Source of the DNA: UBA1149 sp963579235
GTDB taxonomy: Bacteria > Desulfobacterota > Binatia > UBA1149
Reading direction: 5' to 3'
NCBI GenBank assembly: GCA_963579235.1
Contig: CAUZFM010000008.1
Span: 1-47,703 of the forward strand
Length of the DNA stretch: 47,703 nucleotides
Of the stretch, positions 23,781 through 32,100 are shown piece by piece. How positions within the stretch are numbered: the stretch's first letter is position 1; every line of letters begins with the position of its first letter. Made by a program: the position numbers and the translations under genes. The notes under the pieces were generated by a model. That model did not search any database and was not told where the DNA came from. It was given only the letters and a program-made list of their open reading frames with translations.

Positions 23781-24553
23781 AGTTTCCGGGCCAAGGGGAA
23801 CCCCTCCTCAAACCCACGGCGGCGGCGTTGCTGGCCGTGCTTTGCCTGCTGCCCGCGGTGTCAGCTGCCCAGCCGCAACTGGAAACCCCCATCCCCTCCC
23901 AACCTGCAGCCGTCATCGACCTCGGCGAGCAGCTATCACCGGCTGCCGAGCGTGCGCTCAACGCCCTGTCGCTGGAGCTCAAGCAGAAAACCGGTGCCGA
24001 GCTGGCGGTGCTCACGGTTCCCACGAGCGCCCCGCTCGATGCTTTCGCCTACGGCCTCAAGGTAAGCGATGCCTGGAAACTCGGCAGCGCCGAAAAGGAT
24101 GACGGCCTGTTGTTATTCATGGCCGTGGAACAGCGGCAGTTGAGGTTCTTTACAGGCTATGGACTCGAAGGCCTGTTGCCCGACGGACGTCTCGGCGAAA
24201 TCCTAGATCGCTACGCCATGCCCAACATCAGGGCCGGCAAGGTGGACGCCGGTATATACAGCGCGGCGCTTGCCGCGGCCCAGGTCATCGCCACCGATGC
24301 GGGGGTTGCCTTGAGCGGCCAGGCAGCAGCAACGACTGCTCGCCATTCGCGCAGGCGGGGATTCAACCCGTTTTCGCTGGTCTGGATTTTCTTCATGCTG
24401 CCGGGGATGTTTGGTAGACGCCGCCGCAGGGGATTGATGTACCTGCCCTTCCTCTTCGGGGGAGGCAGCGGTATGGGTGGCTTCGGTGGTGGACTGGGTG
24501 GCCTGGGTGGCGGCGGCGGCTTCGGAGGCGGCGGTGCAGGCCGAGGATGGTAG
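23777..24553 (+). CDS. TPM-domain (YgcG-type) membrane protein
   Basis: A signal peptide (cleavage near AVSAAQ) is followed by a TPM domain (about 45-165, with LSPAAERALNALSLELKQ, then GLLLFMAVEQRQLRFFTGYGLEG and GRLGEILDRYAMPNIRAG). A membrane segment (NPFSLVWIFFMLPGMF) and a basic patch follow, then a Gly-rich tail (226-258). This matches the YgcG/TPM-phosphatase family, whose members are linked to photosystem II repair in plants but have unclear bacterial roles. GTG start overlapping the upstream stop. Paired with LemA downstream, a combination common in many phyla. Confidence 0.87.
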   Translation: MKFPGQGEPLLKPTAAALLAVLCLLPAVSAAQPQLETPIPSQPAAVIDLGEQLSPAAERALNALSLELKQKTGAELAVLTVPTSAPLDAFAYGLKVSDAWKLGSAEKDDGLLLFMAVEQRQLRFFTGYGLEGLLPDGRLGEILDRYAMPNIRAGKVDAGIYSAALAAAQVIATDAGVALSGQAAATTARHSRRRGFNPFSLVWIFFMLPGMFGRRRRRGLMYLPFLFGGGSGMGGFGGGLGGLGGGGGFGGGGAGRGW

Positions 24554-24578
24554 AATGTTTTTGCCTGGAGGAATCGAC

Positions 24579-25163
24579 GTGAGCGTAAAAGATAATGTCC
24601 CTGCAAACCCTGTTCGCGCAATTACCGCGGCGCTGCTCGCACTGGTGCTGGCGGCACCACTGTCGGGTTGCGGCTACAACAAGCTCGTGGGACAGGACGA
24701 GGCGGTTACCGCGGCCTGGGGTGAGGTAGACAACCAGCTCAAGCGGCGAAACGACCTCGTCCCAAACCTGGTCAACACGGTCAAGGGCTACGCGGCCCAC
24801 GAGAAAGAAGTGCTGCTCAAGGTGACAGAAGCCAGGAGCAAAGTAGCCGGCGCCGGCACTCCGTCGGAATCCATGCAGGCGTCAAACCAATTAAGCTCGG
24901 CGCTGTCGCGACTGCTGGTCGTCATGGAGCGCTACCCCGACCTCAAGGCCAACCAGAACTTCATTCGCCTGCAGGACGAGTTGGCGGGCACTGAAAATCG
25001 CCTGTCGGTGGCGCGTATGCGCTACAACGAATCGGTGCGGGCCTACAACACCACGCGCCGGCGTTTTCCGACGAATTTCGTTGCCAACGCGTTCGACTTT
25101 GAGGAGCGCGACTACTTTGAAACACCGGAAGAAGAAAAAGCCGTCCCGGAAGTCAAGTTCTGA
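24579..25163 (+). CDS. lemA: LemA-family lipoprotein
   Basis: A 194-residue LemA protein. The GTG at 24579 follows GGAGG with ideal spacing and gives an N-terminus with a hydrophobic segment and lipobox (PLSGC, C31). The core has the family marks YNKLVGQDEAVTAAWGEVDNQLKRRNDLVPNLVNTVKGYA and LSVARMRYNESVRAYNTTRRRFP. LemA proteins form elongated helical bundles at the envelope, with no settled function. It ends the NTase-TPM-LemA unit and converges on the DUF3467 gene, with an 18-base gap. Confidence 0.93.
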   Translation: MSVKDNVPANPVRAITAALLALVLAAPLSGCGYNKLVGQDEAVTAAWGEVDNQLKRRNDLVPNLVNTVKGYAAHEKEVLLKVTEARSKVAGAGTPSESMQASNQLSSALSRLLVVMERYPDLKANQNFIRLQDELAGTENRLSVARMRYNESVRAYNTTRRRFPTNFVANAFDFEERDYFETPEEEKAVPEVKF

Positions 25164-25181
25164 GCACGCCCGCCGGAACCA

Positions 25182-25502
25182 TCAGTGCAACGAGTGTTGC
25201 GGGTCTGAACCTTCCTCTATGACGCCGAACTTGGCCTCGTAACGAGACAGGTTATCGGTCAGCGCGCGCACGACGCGTTTCAGGTGCTCGGGCGACGTAA
25301 CGACCCGTGACTTCAGCGACGCCACCGGCTGACCCTCCGGTCCCGCTTGTGGCTGAACGAACAGCCAGTCGAGCACGAACTCACCCTTGCGGTGGTTCAC
25401 CATCATGAGGTTGGAGTAGACTTCGCTGCTGCCGTTCTTGTCAGGCTGGACTATCAGTTGATGGGACGCCCTGCCCCCCGCCGGCTTTCCTTCTTCGCTC
25501 AC
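25182..25502 (-). CDS. DUF3467 protein
   Basis: A 106-residue protein of the DUF3467 family: the core VYSNLMMVNHRKGEFVLDWLFVQP then SRVVTSPEHLKRVVRALTDNLSRYE is characteristic. These small cytoplasmic proteins are widespread and of unknown function. No membrane segment or signal peptide. Converges with lemA and is followed after a 24-base gap (on its own strand, upstream) by the acyltransferase gene, so the two may share a transcript. Confidence 0.87.
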   Translation of the reverse strand: MSEEGKPAGGRASHQLIVQPDKNGSSEVYSNLMMVNHRKGEFVLDWLFVQPQAGPEGQPVASLKSRVVTSPEHLKRVVRALTDNLSRYEAKFGVIEEGSDPQHSLH

Positions 25503-25526
25503 TGTTATTCCCCTCGCTCGGTCTAT

Positions 25527-26105
25527 TCAGGCGACGGCTGCCTGTTCTTCTTCGGCCAGCACAATATCACTGAAATTAGCGGCTACTCGGCCTGTCACCC
25601 CCGAATAGAACTCGCGTATGAGTTCCATATCCTCGCCTACACGGCCGGTGACTTCTATCTCCGGGCCGACACGGCCAATCTTGCGCCCGTAGTCGAGAAA
25701 GGTCGGTACGATAGGTACTCCCGAATGCCTGGCTATGTGGTAAAAACCCGAACGCCACCTTGAGCGGTAAGAGCGCGTACCCTCGACGGGTATCAGTAAC
25801 CTGAGGAAATCAGCTTCGTCGAACGCGGCCTTCATCTGGTCGACCATCCCCGAACCACTGTCGCGGTAAACAGGGATACCGCCTATGCGCCGCATCAAAC
25901 CGGCGAACGGCGGCCTGAACATGGGCGCCTTGCCCATCCACGAAACCCCAAGGCCCAGGCCCCAATTCATGAGCAGCATGTAGTAGAAATCCCAGTTCGA
26001 AGTATGCGGCGCCGCGAGTATAACGCAGCGGGTAGACGCGGGCACGGCACCTTCGAGTTTCCACCCGGCCAGCTTCAGTAAAAGGCGCGACACGCTTCCA
26101 AGCAT
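25527..26105 (-). CDS. 1-acyl-glycerol-3-phosphate-type acyltransferase
   Basis: A 192-residue LPLAT/PlsC-fold acyltransferase. The catalytic HTSNWD motif (H34, D39) and the substrate-binding VEGTRS block (107-112) are present with normal spacing. Such enzymes pass an acyl chain to lysophospholipid or a similar acceptor at the inner membrane. At under 200 residues it belongs to the short subfamily also seen in ornithine-lipid and polyketide-associated acyltransferases, so the exact acceptor is unknown. Upstream of DUF3467 and downstream of the SrkA-like gene on the same strand. Confidence 0.88.
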   Translation of the reverse strand: MLGSVSRLLLKLAGWKLEGAVPASTRCVILAAPHTSNWDFYYMLLMNWGLGLGVSWMGKAPMFRPPFAGLMRRIGGIPVYRDSGSGMVDQMKAAFDEADFLRLLIPVEGTRSYRSRWRSGFYHIARHSGVPIVPTFLDYGRKIGRVGPEIEVTGRVGEDMELIREFYSGVTGRVAANFSDIVLAEEEQAAVA

Positions 26106-26152
26106 CCAGACACCATACGGCTATCGAGCGTTCTTTCTAAACCCCGGCGCCT

Positions 26153-27187
26153 TCAGCCCCAGGCTTGTTCTCGTACCAGCGAAAGTTGTTCCTGCAGAAT
26201 ACCCAGTTCTTCGAACCAGTAGCGGTCGTTACCAAAATCGGGGAAGACCTTCTGAAAAGCGGGATCCTCCCAGCGCCGGGCGATCCAGGCGCTGAAGTGA
26301 ACAATACGAAGCGCACGAAGAACTTCCACCAATCGCAGGCTGCCACGGTCAAAGTCGCGCATCTCCTCGTAGGCCTCGAGCATGCGTTCGCGCTGCCCCC
26401 GCGCGTAGTCGTCACGCCCAGGCACGAGCAGCCATAGGTCCTGCACGGGAGGGCCCACCAGCATGTCGTCAAAATCCACCAGGAAGAGACCCTGCCCTCC
26501 CCAGAGCACGTTGGCCAGATGACAGTCGCCGTGGATGCGCTGTACCGCCACATCTTCGAACCAGGGCTCAGACAACTCGCAGATGGTTTCGACCGTGGAG
26601 CGATAGTTGTCACAAACACCCGTCGGCAGCTCGTCGTTTTCGATCAGCCATTCGAGGTTGTTCAACCCGTAGCTGCGCGGCGTGATGTGCATCCGATGCT
26701 CCGCTTTACGCGTGGCTCCAACGGTGTGCAGGCGCGCGAGAAGGCGACCCAGCTGGCCCAGCTGTCCGTCGTCGAGTTCGTCCGGAGAGCGGCCGCCGAT
26801 GCGCGGAAACAACGCGAACATGATGCCCGTTGATTCGTCGAGATGCAGGGTCTCGCCATCGCCATCGACAAGGGGTGGCACGACAGGTATTTCTTCGTTG
26901 GCGAGATCGGCCAGGAAAGCATGCTCCTCCAGTACCTGTTCGCGACTCCAGCGACCCGGCCTGTAGAACTTGGCTACGCAGAACGAAGTGGGGCTTCCCT
27001 GCTGATCGTCTTCGAGCTCAATTTCGAGTTGGTAGACCCTGTTCTCCATCGAGTTGAGCGCCATCGCTCTTCCCGTCAGAAGTAAGCCGTGGTCCTCGAC
27101 CGCGTCGAGCATGCGCTCGGGGGTGAGCTCGTAAAAAAATCGGGTCTGTTGGTCGCCGAACGCTGAGGTATCCTGGCGGCCGGGCAT
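26153..27187 (-). CDS. srkA: SrkA/YihE-type stress-response kinase
   Basis: A 344-residue protein kinase-like enzyme of the SrkA (YihE/RdoA) group. The catalytic loop HGDCHLANVLWGG and the metal-binding LVDFDDML are clear, with the N-terminal NSMENRVYQLEIE strand and GMVP-like FWRP region (FYRPGRWSREQVLEEHAFL) typical of SrkA. The E. coli protein is a Ser/Thr kinase countering envelope stress and cell death pathways. ATG 27187 is chosen; the upstream extension to 27235 is in the divergent gap. Divergent from the GST gene. Confidence 0.9.
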   Translation of the reverse strand: MPGRQDTSAFGDQQTRFFYELTPERMLDAVEDHGLLLTGRAMALNSMENRVYQLEIELEDDQQGSPTSFCVAKFYRPGRWSREQVLEEHAFLADLANEEIPVVPPLVDGDGETLHLDESTGIMFALFPRIGGRSPDELDDGQLGQLGRLLARLHTVGATRKAEHRMHITPRSYGLNNLEWLIENDELPTGVCDNYRSTVETICELSEPWFEDVAVQRIHGDCHLANVLWGGQGLFLVDFDDMLVGPPVQDLWLLVPGRDDYARGQRERMLEAYEEMRDFDRGSLRLVEVLRALRIVHFSAWIARRWEDPAFQKVFPDFGNDRYWFEELGILQEQLSLVREQAWG

Positions 27188-27279
27188 GGCTGTTACTCGC
27201 ACCGGCGCGCAGGCTTGGCAAACCCCTGTCCACATGAAAAGACTGCGTTCTCAGAACTCCCGAGCAGGCGCGGGCAGTA

Positions 27280-28329
27280 GTGGACAGGAACACAGTCATC
27301 ATAGTGGGGGCGCCGGGGTCTCCGTACAGCCGCAAGATGCTTGCGCTGTTACGTTACAGGAGAATCCCCTACCGCTGGATCACCAGGGGTTCCAAGGAAG
27401 ACAGCGGTTTGCCAGCGGCCAAGGTCGACCTCTTGCCACTACTGTTGTTCGACAAGGGCAACGGCGAACTCGAGGCAGCCATAGACTCCACGCCCCTGAT
27501 CCGCCGACTCGAAGAAGAGCACGCGGCTTCACCCCTGGCCAACCGCTCGGTACTGCCACCCGACCCGGCCCTGGCCCTGGTGGACGCGCTGGTCGAAGAC
27601 TTCGCCGACGAGTGGATGACCAAGGCCATGTTCCACTACCGCTGGTCCTTCGAAGCTGACGTCAGCAAGGCCAGCGCCGTGCTTCCACGCTGGGGCAGGC
27701 CCGAAGCCGAAGAAGGGCTGATGCTTAAAATGGGGGAAGTCTTCGGACAAAGGCAGATCGAGCGCCGCTCCCTGGTGGGCATCAACGCTGCTAACAGCGC
27801 CCTCATTGAAGACAGCTACAAGCGCACACTGGCGGCGTTGGACCACGCGCTTTCGCGGGCCCCCTACCTCGCGGGCGGGCGGCCCGGCGCGGGTGACTTT
27901 GCCGTTTACGGACAACTCACTCAGCTCGTCGGTTTTGACCCGACCCCAAGCGGCATCAGCTTGAAAATCGCGCCGCGGGTCTGCGCCTGGATCGACGTAA
28001 TGGACGACAAGAGCGGTGCGGAGCCCGGGCCCGATGACTGGGCCGACCGGCAGACGACGGCCGACAACCTGGCACCACTGCTCGCTGAGTTCGGGCGCTG
28101 CTATGCCCCCTTTCTGCTTGCCAACGCGGCGGCGGTGGAAGGCGGTAAGGAGAAAGCGGAGGTCACTATAGGCAGCTCGACCTGGAGCCAGCCGCCCTTC
28201 GTTTACCAGGCCAGGTGCCTGGCCGTTCTGCGCCAACGCTATTCGGAACTCCGGCCTGACGACTCGGCCTGGTTAGATCAACTGCTTGCAAGCTGCGGAA
28301 TGGCAGCGCTGTTCCTGGAGGATCACTGA
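27280..28329 (+). CDS. Glutathione S-transferase-family protein
   Basis: A 349-residue GST-like protein. The thioredoxin-fold N-terminus has the GAPGSPYSRKMLALLRYRRIPY motif seen in DUF/GST proteins with glutathione contact at Ser-Pro-Tyr, then DSTPLIRRLEE, the usual glutathione-binding turn. A long helical C-domain (about 100-250) follows, and an extra 90-residue tail exceeds the usual GST length. The substrate is unknown. GTG start; the stop shares one base with the downstream protease start, so they may be co-expressed, though no functional link is apparent. Confidence 0.82.
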   Translation: MDRNTVIIVGAPGSPYSRKMLALLRYRRIPYRWITRGSKEDSGLPAAKVDLLPLLLFDKGNGELEAAIDSTPLIRRLEEEHAASPLANRSVLPPDPALALVDALVEDFADEWMTKAMFHYRWSFEADVSKASAVLPRWGRPEAEEGLMLKMGEVFGQRQIERRSLVGINAANSALIEDSYKRTLAALDHALSRAPYLAGGRPGAGDFAVYGQLTQLVGFDPTPSGISLKIAPRVCAWIDVMDDKSGAEPGPDDWADRQTTADNLAPLLAEFGRCYAPFLLANAAAVEGGKEKAEVTIGSSTWSQPPFVYQARCLAVLRQRYSELRPDDSAWLDQLLASCGMAALFLEDH

Positions 28330-30491
28330 TGTCGAGAAAAAAACTCGCTGTTTTCTGTCACTTGTCTGCCCTGCTTCTGCTGGCAAACGCTACGGCTTCG
28401 CAAGCCCTGCAGGCCCCGCTGGTGTCGAGCGACCCCGACGTGGTTTGCACGACCTTACAACTGGACGGCGACCTGGCGTTGTTTGAAGGGGACATCGCGG
28501 TTGGCTACTGCCGGCCGCTGGTCAGCGGAGGATGGGCCTTTGAGCCACGCGGTTCGCTGGGACACGCGATCATCGACAGCCACACCCGGGCGGGCCTTAG
28601 GCCGGCTTCCTGGTCCTCGGCCACGATCCCCTACACTATTGACGCCTCACTTTCCGAGTCCGCGGCACCTGACACCTACCAGGACATACAGCGCGCGATC
28701 AGGCACTGGGCAGACACGGTCGGCATATTCCTCGTCCCTCGTACTGGTCAGAGCGACTACATAAATTTCGTGCCGGCCAGTGGATGTTATTCTTACATAG
28801 GGCGCATCGGGGGGGGGCAGAGCATCGGGCTGACCGCCACGGGCACCTGTGGCTTCGGGGCTGCCGTCCACGAGATCGGTCATGCGCTAGGCTTCTACCA
28901 CGAACAATCGCGGCTGGACCGAGACACCTACGTAACGATCAACTTCGCTAACATCGAGTCTGGCAAGGAAAACAACTTCGCCCAGTACTCCGCATTTTCG
29001 GCGTTCGATCACGGGGTCTACGACTACGGGTCGATAATGCACTACAGCGCCACAGCCTTCTCGGTGAACGGCCTGCCCACCATTGAACCCAACGAACCCG
29101 AGTACACCAACTGGCAGGCCATCTACGGCAGTATGTCAATCGGCAACAGGGCCGGACTGAGCCCCTTCGACGAAACAGCCGGCGACTACTACAGGGATTT
29201 CTGTTTCGATGATTCCGGCGGAAGCGGCTTCTACTGGAACTCCGGCAACTGGAATCGCTGCGAGAGCTCCTGCTCACTTCCGGCACGCTCACGGGCCGTG
29301 CACTGCATGGACTCTGCCGGCAACTGTGCCGGGGAATCCAGCTGCGACCCGGCCAGCAAGCCTGCGGCCACCGGCCACTGCCTGACGATGCTAAGCTGCG
29401 ACTTTGAAAACAGTTCCTGCGCGTGGGACCACCGTGACACGGGGGATGACTTTGAATGGACGATAGGCCGAGGCCCCACGCCGTCCGCCGCGACGGGCCC
29501 CGGCGTCGATCACACCCTGGGCACCGCGTCAGGCAGCTACTACCACATCGAAGCCTCGAGCCCTCGTATCAATGGAGACCTTGCCTACCTTACATCACCT
29601 CCACTCACGCTTCTTGGCGGTGACACTATCAGCTTCTGGTATCACACCTACGGCAGCAGCCACCGACCCTTCACCCTGGAGGCGATCCCGTGTTCGACGG
29701 ACACGCCGACGGTGCTGTGGACTTCCGATGGTGTGAGTGCGGACCTGTGGCGACTAGCGACGGTGGTCTTGAGTGCGGGCAGCAGCGTCCGACTGCGTTT
29801 CGTCGCTGAGCGAGGCACGAATTACGATGGTGACGTAGCCATAGACGACATAGTTTTCAGCTCCGGCTTCGTAGTATCCACGACCACTACCACCCTGGAC
29901 ACCACGACAACGACGTCGACCACCACGACGACACTACCGCTTTTCAGTTGCCCCGCCTCACCGGCTGCTGGTTGCCTGTCGTCGGCGAAAGCAAAATTGC
30001 AGGTCAAGGACAGTGGCAACCCGGCAAAAAGATTACTGAAGTGGGGCTGGCTCAAGGGCGAGGCCGTCAGCCAGGGTCAACTCGCCGACCCCGAAATTGA
30101 CGCCTCCTACCACCTTTGCCTTTATGACTCCTCTGTTTCCAGCGACCAGATGTTGGCGGATATCACCGTATCGCCGAACGGCCTGTGGCAGGATCGCAGC
30201 CCCAAGGGTTACCTGTACAAGAACAGATACGGAGACTACGACGGCGTAAACCTGATTCAGCTGAAAACAGGAATCGCCGGCAAAACCGCAAACAAGTTAA
30301 AGGCCAAGGGCCCACTGCTGCCGCTGCCCGCTGCCTTCGATCTCGATCGTTATTTTGAGCAGGCTGTCGCCGTAACGGCGCAGCTTCATGCGTCGACCGC
30401 CAGCACGGGACTAACCTGCTGGGACTCCAGCTTTACCCCGCTGGATACTAAGAAAAACACTGCAACCCTGTTCAAGGCGATGGTACGCTGA
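28329..30491 (+). CDS. Secreted astacin-type metalloprotease with TSP1, MAM and C-terminal domains
   Basis: A 720-residue exported protease. After a signal peptide, the astacin domain holds HEIGHALGFYHEQSRLDRD (zinc ligands H181, H185, H191, catalytic E182) and the Met-turn SIMHY (235-239). Then a thrombospondin-1-like repeat (about 302-351: WNSGNWNRCESSC, six cysteines), a MAM domain (357-513: SCDFENSSCAW, ending AIDDIVF), a run of threonines (518-535), and a C-terminal domain with YHLCLYD and KGYLYKNRYGDYDGV that recurs at the ends of many secreted proteins in this lineage, to my recollection. It is probably surface-anchored or secreted, cleaving extracellular proteins. Such an animal-like modular order is unusual in bacteria. 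Confidence 0.92.
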   Translation: MSRKKLAVFCHLSALLLLANATASQALQAPLVSSDPDVVCTTLQLDGDLALFEGDIAVGYCRPLVSGGWAFEPRGSLGHAIIDSHTRAGLRPASWSSATIPYTIDASLSESAAPDTYQDIQRAIRHWADTVGIFLVPRTGQSDYINFVPASGCYSYIGRIGGGQSIGLTATGTCGFGAAVHEIGHALGFYHEQSRLDRDTYVTINFANIESGKENNFAQYSAFSAFDHGVYDYGSIMHYSATAFSVNGLPTIEPNEPEYTNWQAIYGSMSIGNRAGLSPFDETAGDYYRDFCFDDSGGSGFYWNSGNWNRCESSCSLPARSRAVHCMDSAGNCAGESSCDPASKPAATGHCLTMLSCDFENSSCAWDHRDTGDDFEWTIGRGPTPSAATGPGVDHTLGTASGSYYHIEASSPRINGDLAYLTSPPLTLLGGDTISFWYHTYGSSHRPFTLEAIPCSTDTPTVLWTSDGVSADLWRLATVVLSAGSSVRLRFVAERGTNYDGDVAIDDIVFSSGFVVSTTTTTLDTTTTTSTTTTTLPLFSCPASPAAGCLSSAKAKLQVKDSGNPAKRLLKWGWLKGEAVSQGQLADPEIDASYHLCLYDSSVSSDQMLADITVSPNGLWQDRSPKGYLYKNRYGDYDGVNLIQLKTGIAGKTANKLKAKGPLLPLPAAFDLDRYFEQAVAVTAQLHASTASTGLTCWDSSFTPLDTKKNTATLFKAMVR
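29880..29933 (+). repeat. Poly-threonine linker coding tract
   Basis: Residues 518-535 of the protease are almost all threonine, broken by LD and S, coded by mixed ACN codons (ACC, ACT, ACG, ACA). Mixed codon use argues for selection on the protein linker instead of simple DNA slippage. Such linkers are typically extended and O-glycosylated in secreted proteins. Confidence 0.6.
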
Positions 30492-30562
30492 GCGCTGGCG
30501 CGAAGGCTTCGGGCAAGCGAACACGGCTGGCCGCAACTCCCGCCTCGTACTAGGGTACCCCC

Positions 30563-31372
30563 GTGGTGGGCACCATAAACCAGAAACGCGTGGCAGGATC
30601 GCTCGGCGCAGAGATCGTCGGTGTCGACCTCCCAAGCGTGGACGACGAGACCTTCGCGCAGATACACTCGGCCTTCCTTGAACACCACGTCCTTGTTTTC
30701 CGTGGCCAGGATTTCACCCCGGAACAGTTGATCGCATACGGCGAACGCTTCGGGACACTGCAGGTCCACCCTATCGTTCCCAGTATCGATGGTTACCCAC
30801 CCGTAATATGCATCCCCAACCTGGGTAAGAAACACACGCTGACCGAGATATGGCACTCCGACGTTACCTTTGCCCCCACCCCGCCTCTTGGCAGTATCCT
30901 TTACGCCCTCGAGGTACCCGAGTATGGCGGAGACACCCTGTTCGCCAACCAGCACCTGGCCTACGACCGCCTGTCTCCCGGGTTAAAGTCCATACTGGAG
31001 GGACTGGAAGCTATACACAGTGGAGACGGGCTTGCGTCGTCGGTAACCGGCGACCCCGACGAGACATGGAAGCTCCAGGGCACGCGCCATCCGGTCGTAC
31101 GTACGCACCCCGACAGTGGCCGCAAGGCGCTTTACGTCAACCCCGCCTTCACCCGGGGTTTTGCCGACATGACCGGCGAAGAAAGCGAGCCGCTGTTGAA
31201 ATACCTCTACGCACAGGGGACTAAACCCGATCTCACGATGCGGCACAGCTGGCGTAAGGGCGATGTTGTAATGTGGGATAACCGATCGGTGATGCACTTT
31301 GCCGTGCACGACCACGGGGACGCTCCCCGAGACATGCACCGGATAACGGTCGATGGGGACACGCCAAGTTGA
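30563..31372 (+). CDS. TauD/TfdA-family Fe(II)/2-oxoglutarate dioxygenase
   Basis: A 269-residue dioxygenase. The facial triad is visible: WHSD (H98, D100) and NRSVMHF (H245), with R260 in MHRITVDGD for 2-oxoglutarate. These enzymes hydroxylate or desulfonate substrates such as taurine, alkylsulfates, phenoxyacids or lipids. The substrate cannot be told. The start GTG 30563 is preceded by no strong ribosome site; an upstream open frame was not convincing. It stands alone, with a small membrane-anchored protein following. Confidence 0.9.
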   Translation: MVGTINQKRVAGSLGAEIVGVDLPSVDDETFAQIHSAFLEHHVLVFRGQDFTPEQLIAYGERFGTLQVHPIVPSIDGYPPVICIPNLGKKHTLTEIWHSDVTFAPTPPLGSILYALEVPEYGGDTLFANQHLAYDRLSPGLKSILEGLEAIHSGDGLASSVTGDPDETWKLQGTRHPVVRTHPDSGRKALYVNPAFTRGFADMTGEESEPLLKYLYAQGTKPDLTMRHSWRKGDVVMWDNRSVMHFAVHDHGDAPRDMHRITVDGDTPS

Positions 31373-31427
31373 GCAGTTTCGATGCGGCAGGGCTGGGCCG
31401 TGAACCGGCGAGGAGACAAGCAAGCCT

Positions 31428-31907
31428 ATGAAGATATTGCGATGGATAGCGGGCTGCCTGGCTGCCCTGGTGTTGCTGGTACTGTTGCTGGATACCTTCG
31501 GCGGCTATGTGCTTGAAGGACCACTTGGCCCCATACCCGGCGGAGCCCTTGAGGGGCCGGTCAGCGTCGCCCCCGACTGGGCTGAAATAGAAGAGGTTAT
31601 CGAACTGGAGATCCGTCCCGATCGGCCATGGTCGCTGAGTATATGGGCCGTCGTCGTCGACGGAGAACTCTACGTCCCCTCGGGCTTCGGTGAGCGCCGA
31701 CGCTGGCCGTCGGTGGCCCTGGAAGACCCGAGGGTCCGCGTCCGAACCCGTGGCAAGATCTACGAGCGGCGCATCGTAAGGATAACCGAAAACCCACTGA
31801 GAGAACGCGTAGCCCGGGCCGTTGCCAGGCGCTACGGGTTCGATGAAAAAGAGGCAGCAGGTAACGACAGCACCTGGATCTTCCACCTCGCCGCTCCTAC
31901 CCAGTAA
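31428..31907 (+). CDS. Membrane-anchored split-barrel (PNPOx-like) protein
   Basis: A 159-residue protein with one N-terminal membrane anchor (10-28). The rest has a split-barrel look, including SLSIWAVVVDGELYVPSG, then WPSVALEDPRVRVRTRGKIYERRIVRI, which recalls flavin- or F420-binding PNPOx-type proteins. No catalytic residues can be assigned. ATG with an upstream AGGAG at about 31411. It may belong with the TauD-like gene upstream but nothing shows this. Confidence 0.65.
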   Translation: MKILRWIAGCLAALVLLVLLLDTFGGYVLEGPLGPIPGGALEGPVSVAPDWAEIEEVIELEIRPDRPWSLSIWAVVVDGELYVPSGFGERRRWPSVALEDPRVRVRTRGKIYERRIVRITENPLRERVARAVARRYGFDEKEAAGNDSTWIFHLAAPTQ

Positions 31908-31961
31908 CCTACCCCCCGTCATGGCAGCGACCGCGGCTACTTGGACTTGAAGAGAGGTAGA

Positions 31962-32038
31962 TGGTGCGCCCGGCAGGATTCGAACCTGCGACCTACGGGT
32001 TCGAAGCCCGGTACTCTATCCAGCTGAGCTACGAGCGC
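31962..32038 (-). tRNA. tRNA-Arg (anticodon UCG)
   Basis: Read on the minus strand it folds as a complete cloverleaf of 77 bases: acceptor GCGCUCG pairs with CGGGCGC, the D-arm is GCUC..GAGU, the anticodon loop CUUCGAA gives UCG (Arg, CGA codons), and the T-arm has GGUUCGAAUCC. The CCA end is encoded (31962-31964). Residue 27-43 is a mismatch but the rest pairs well. Confidence 0.95.
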
Positions 32039-32100
32039 GCGTGAAGCGTACTATTGCGGCTGCCGGTTCTTTCTTCAAGCGCCTGGAGCTTTGTCGCTTA

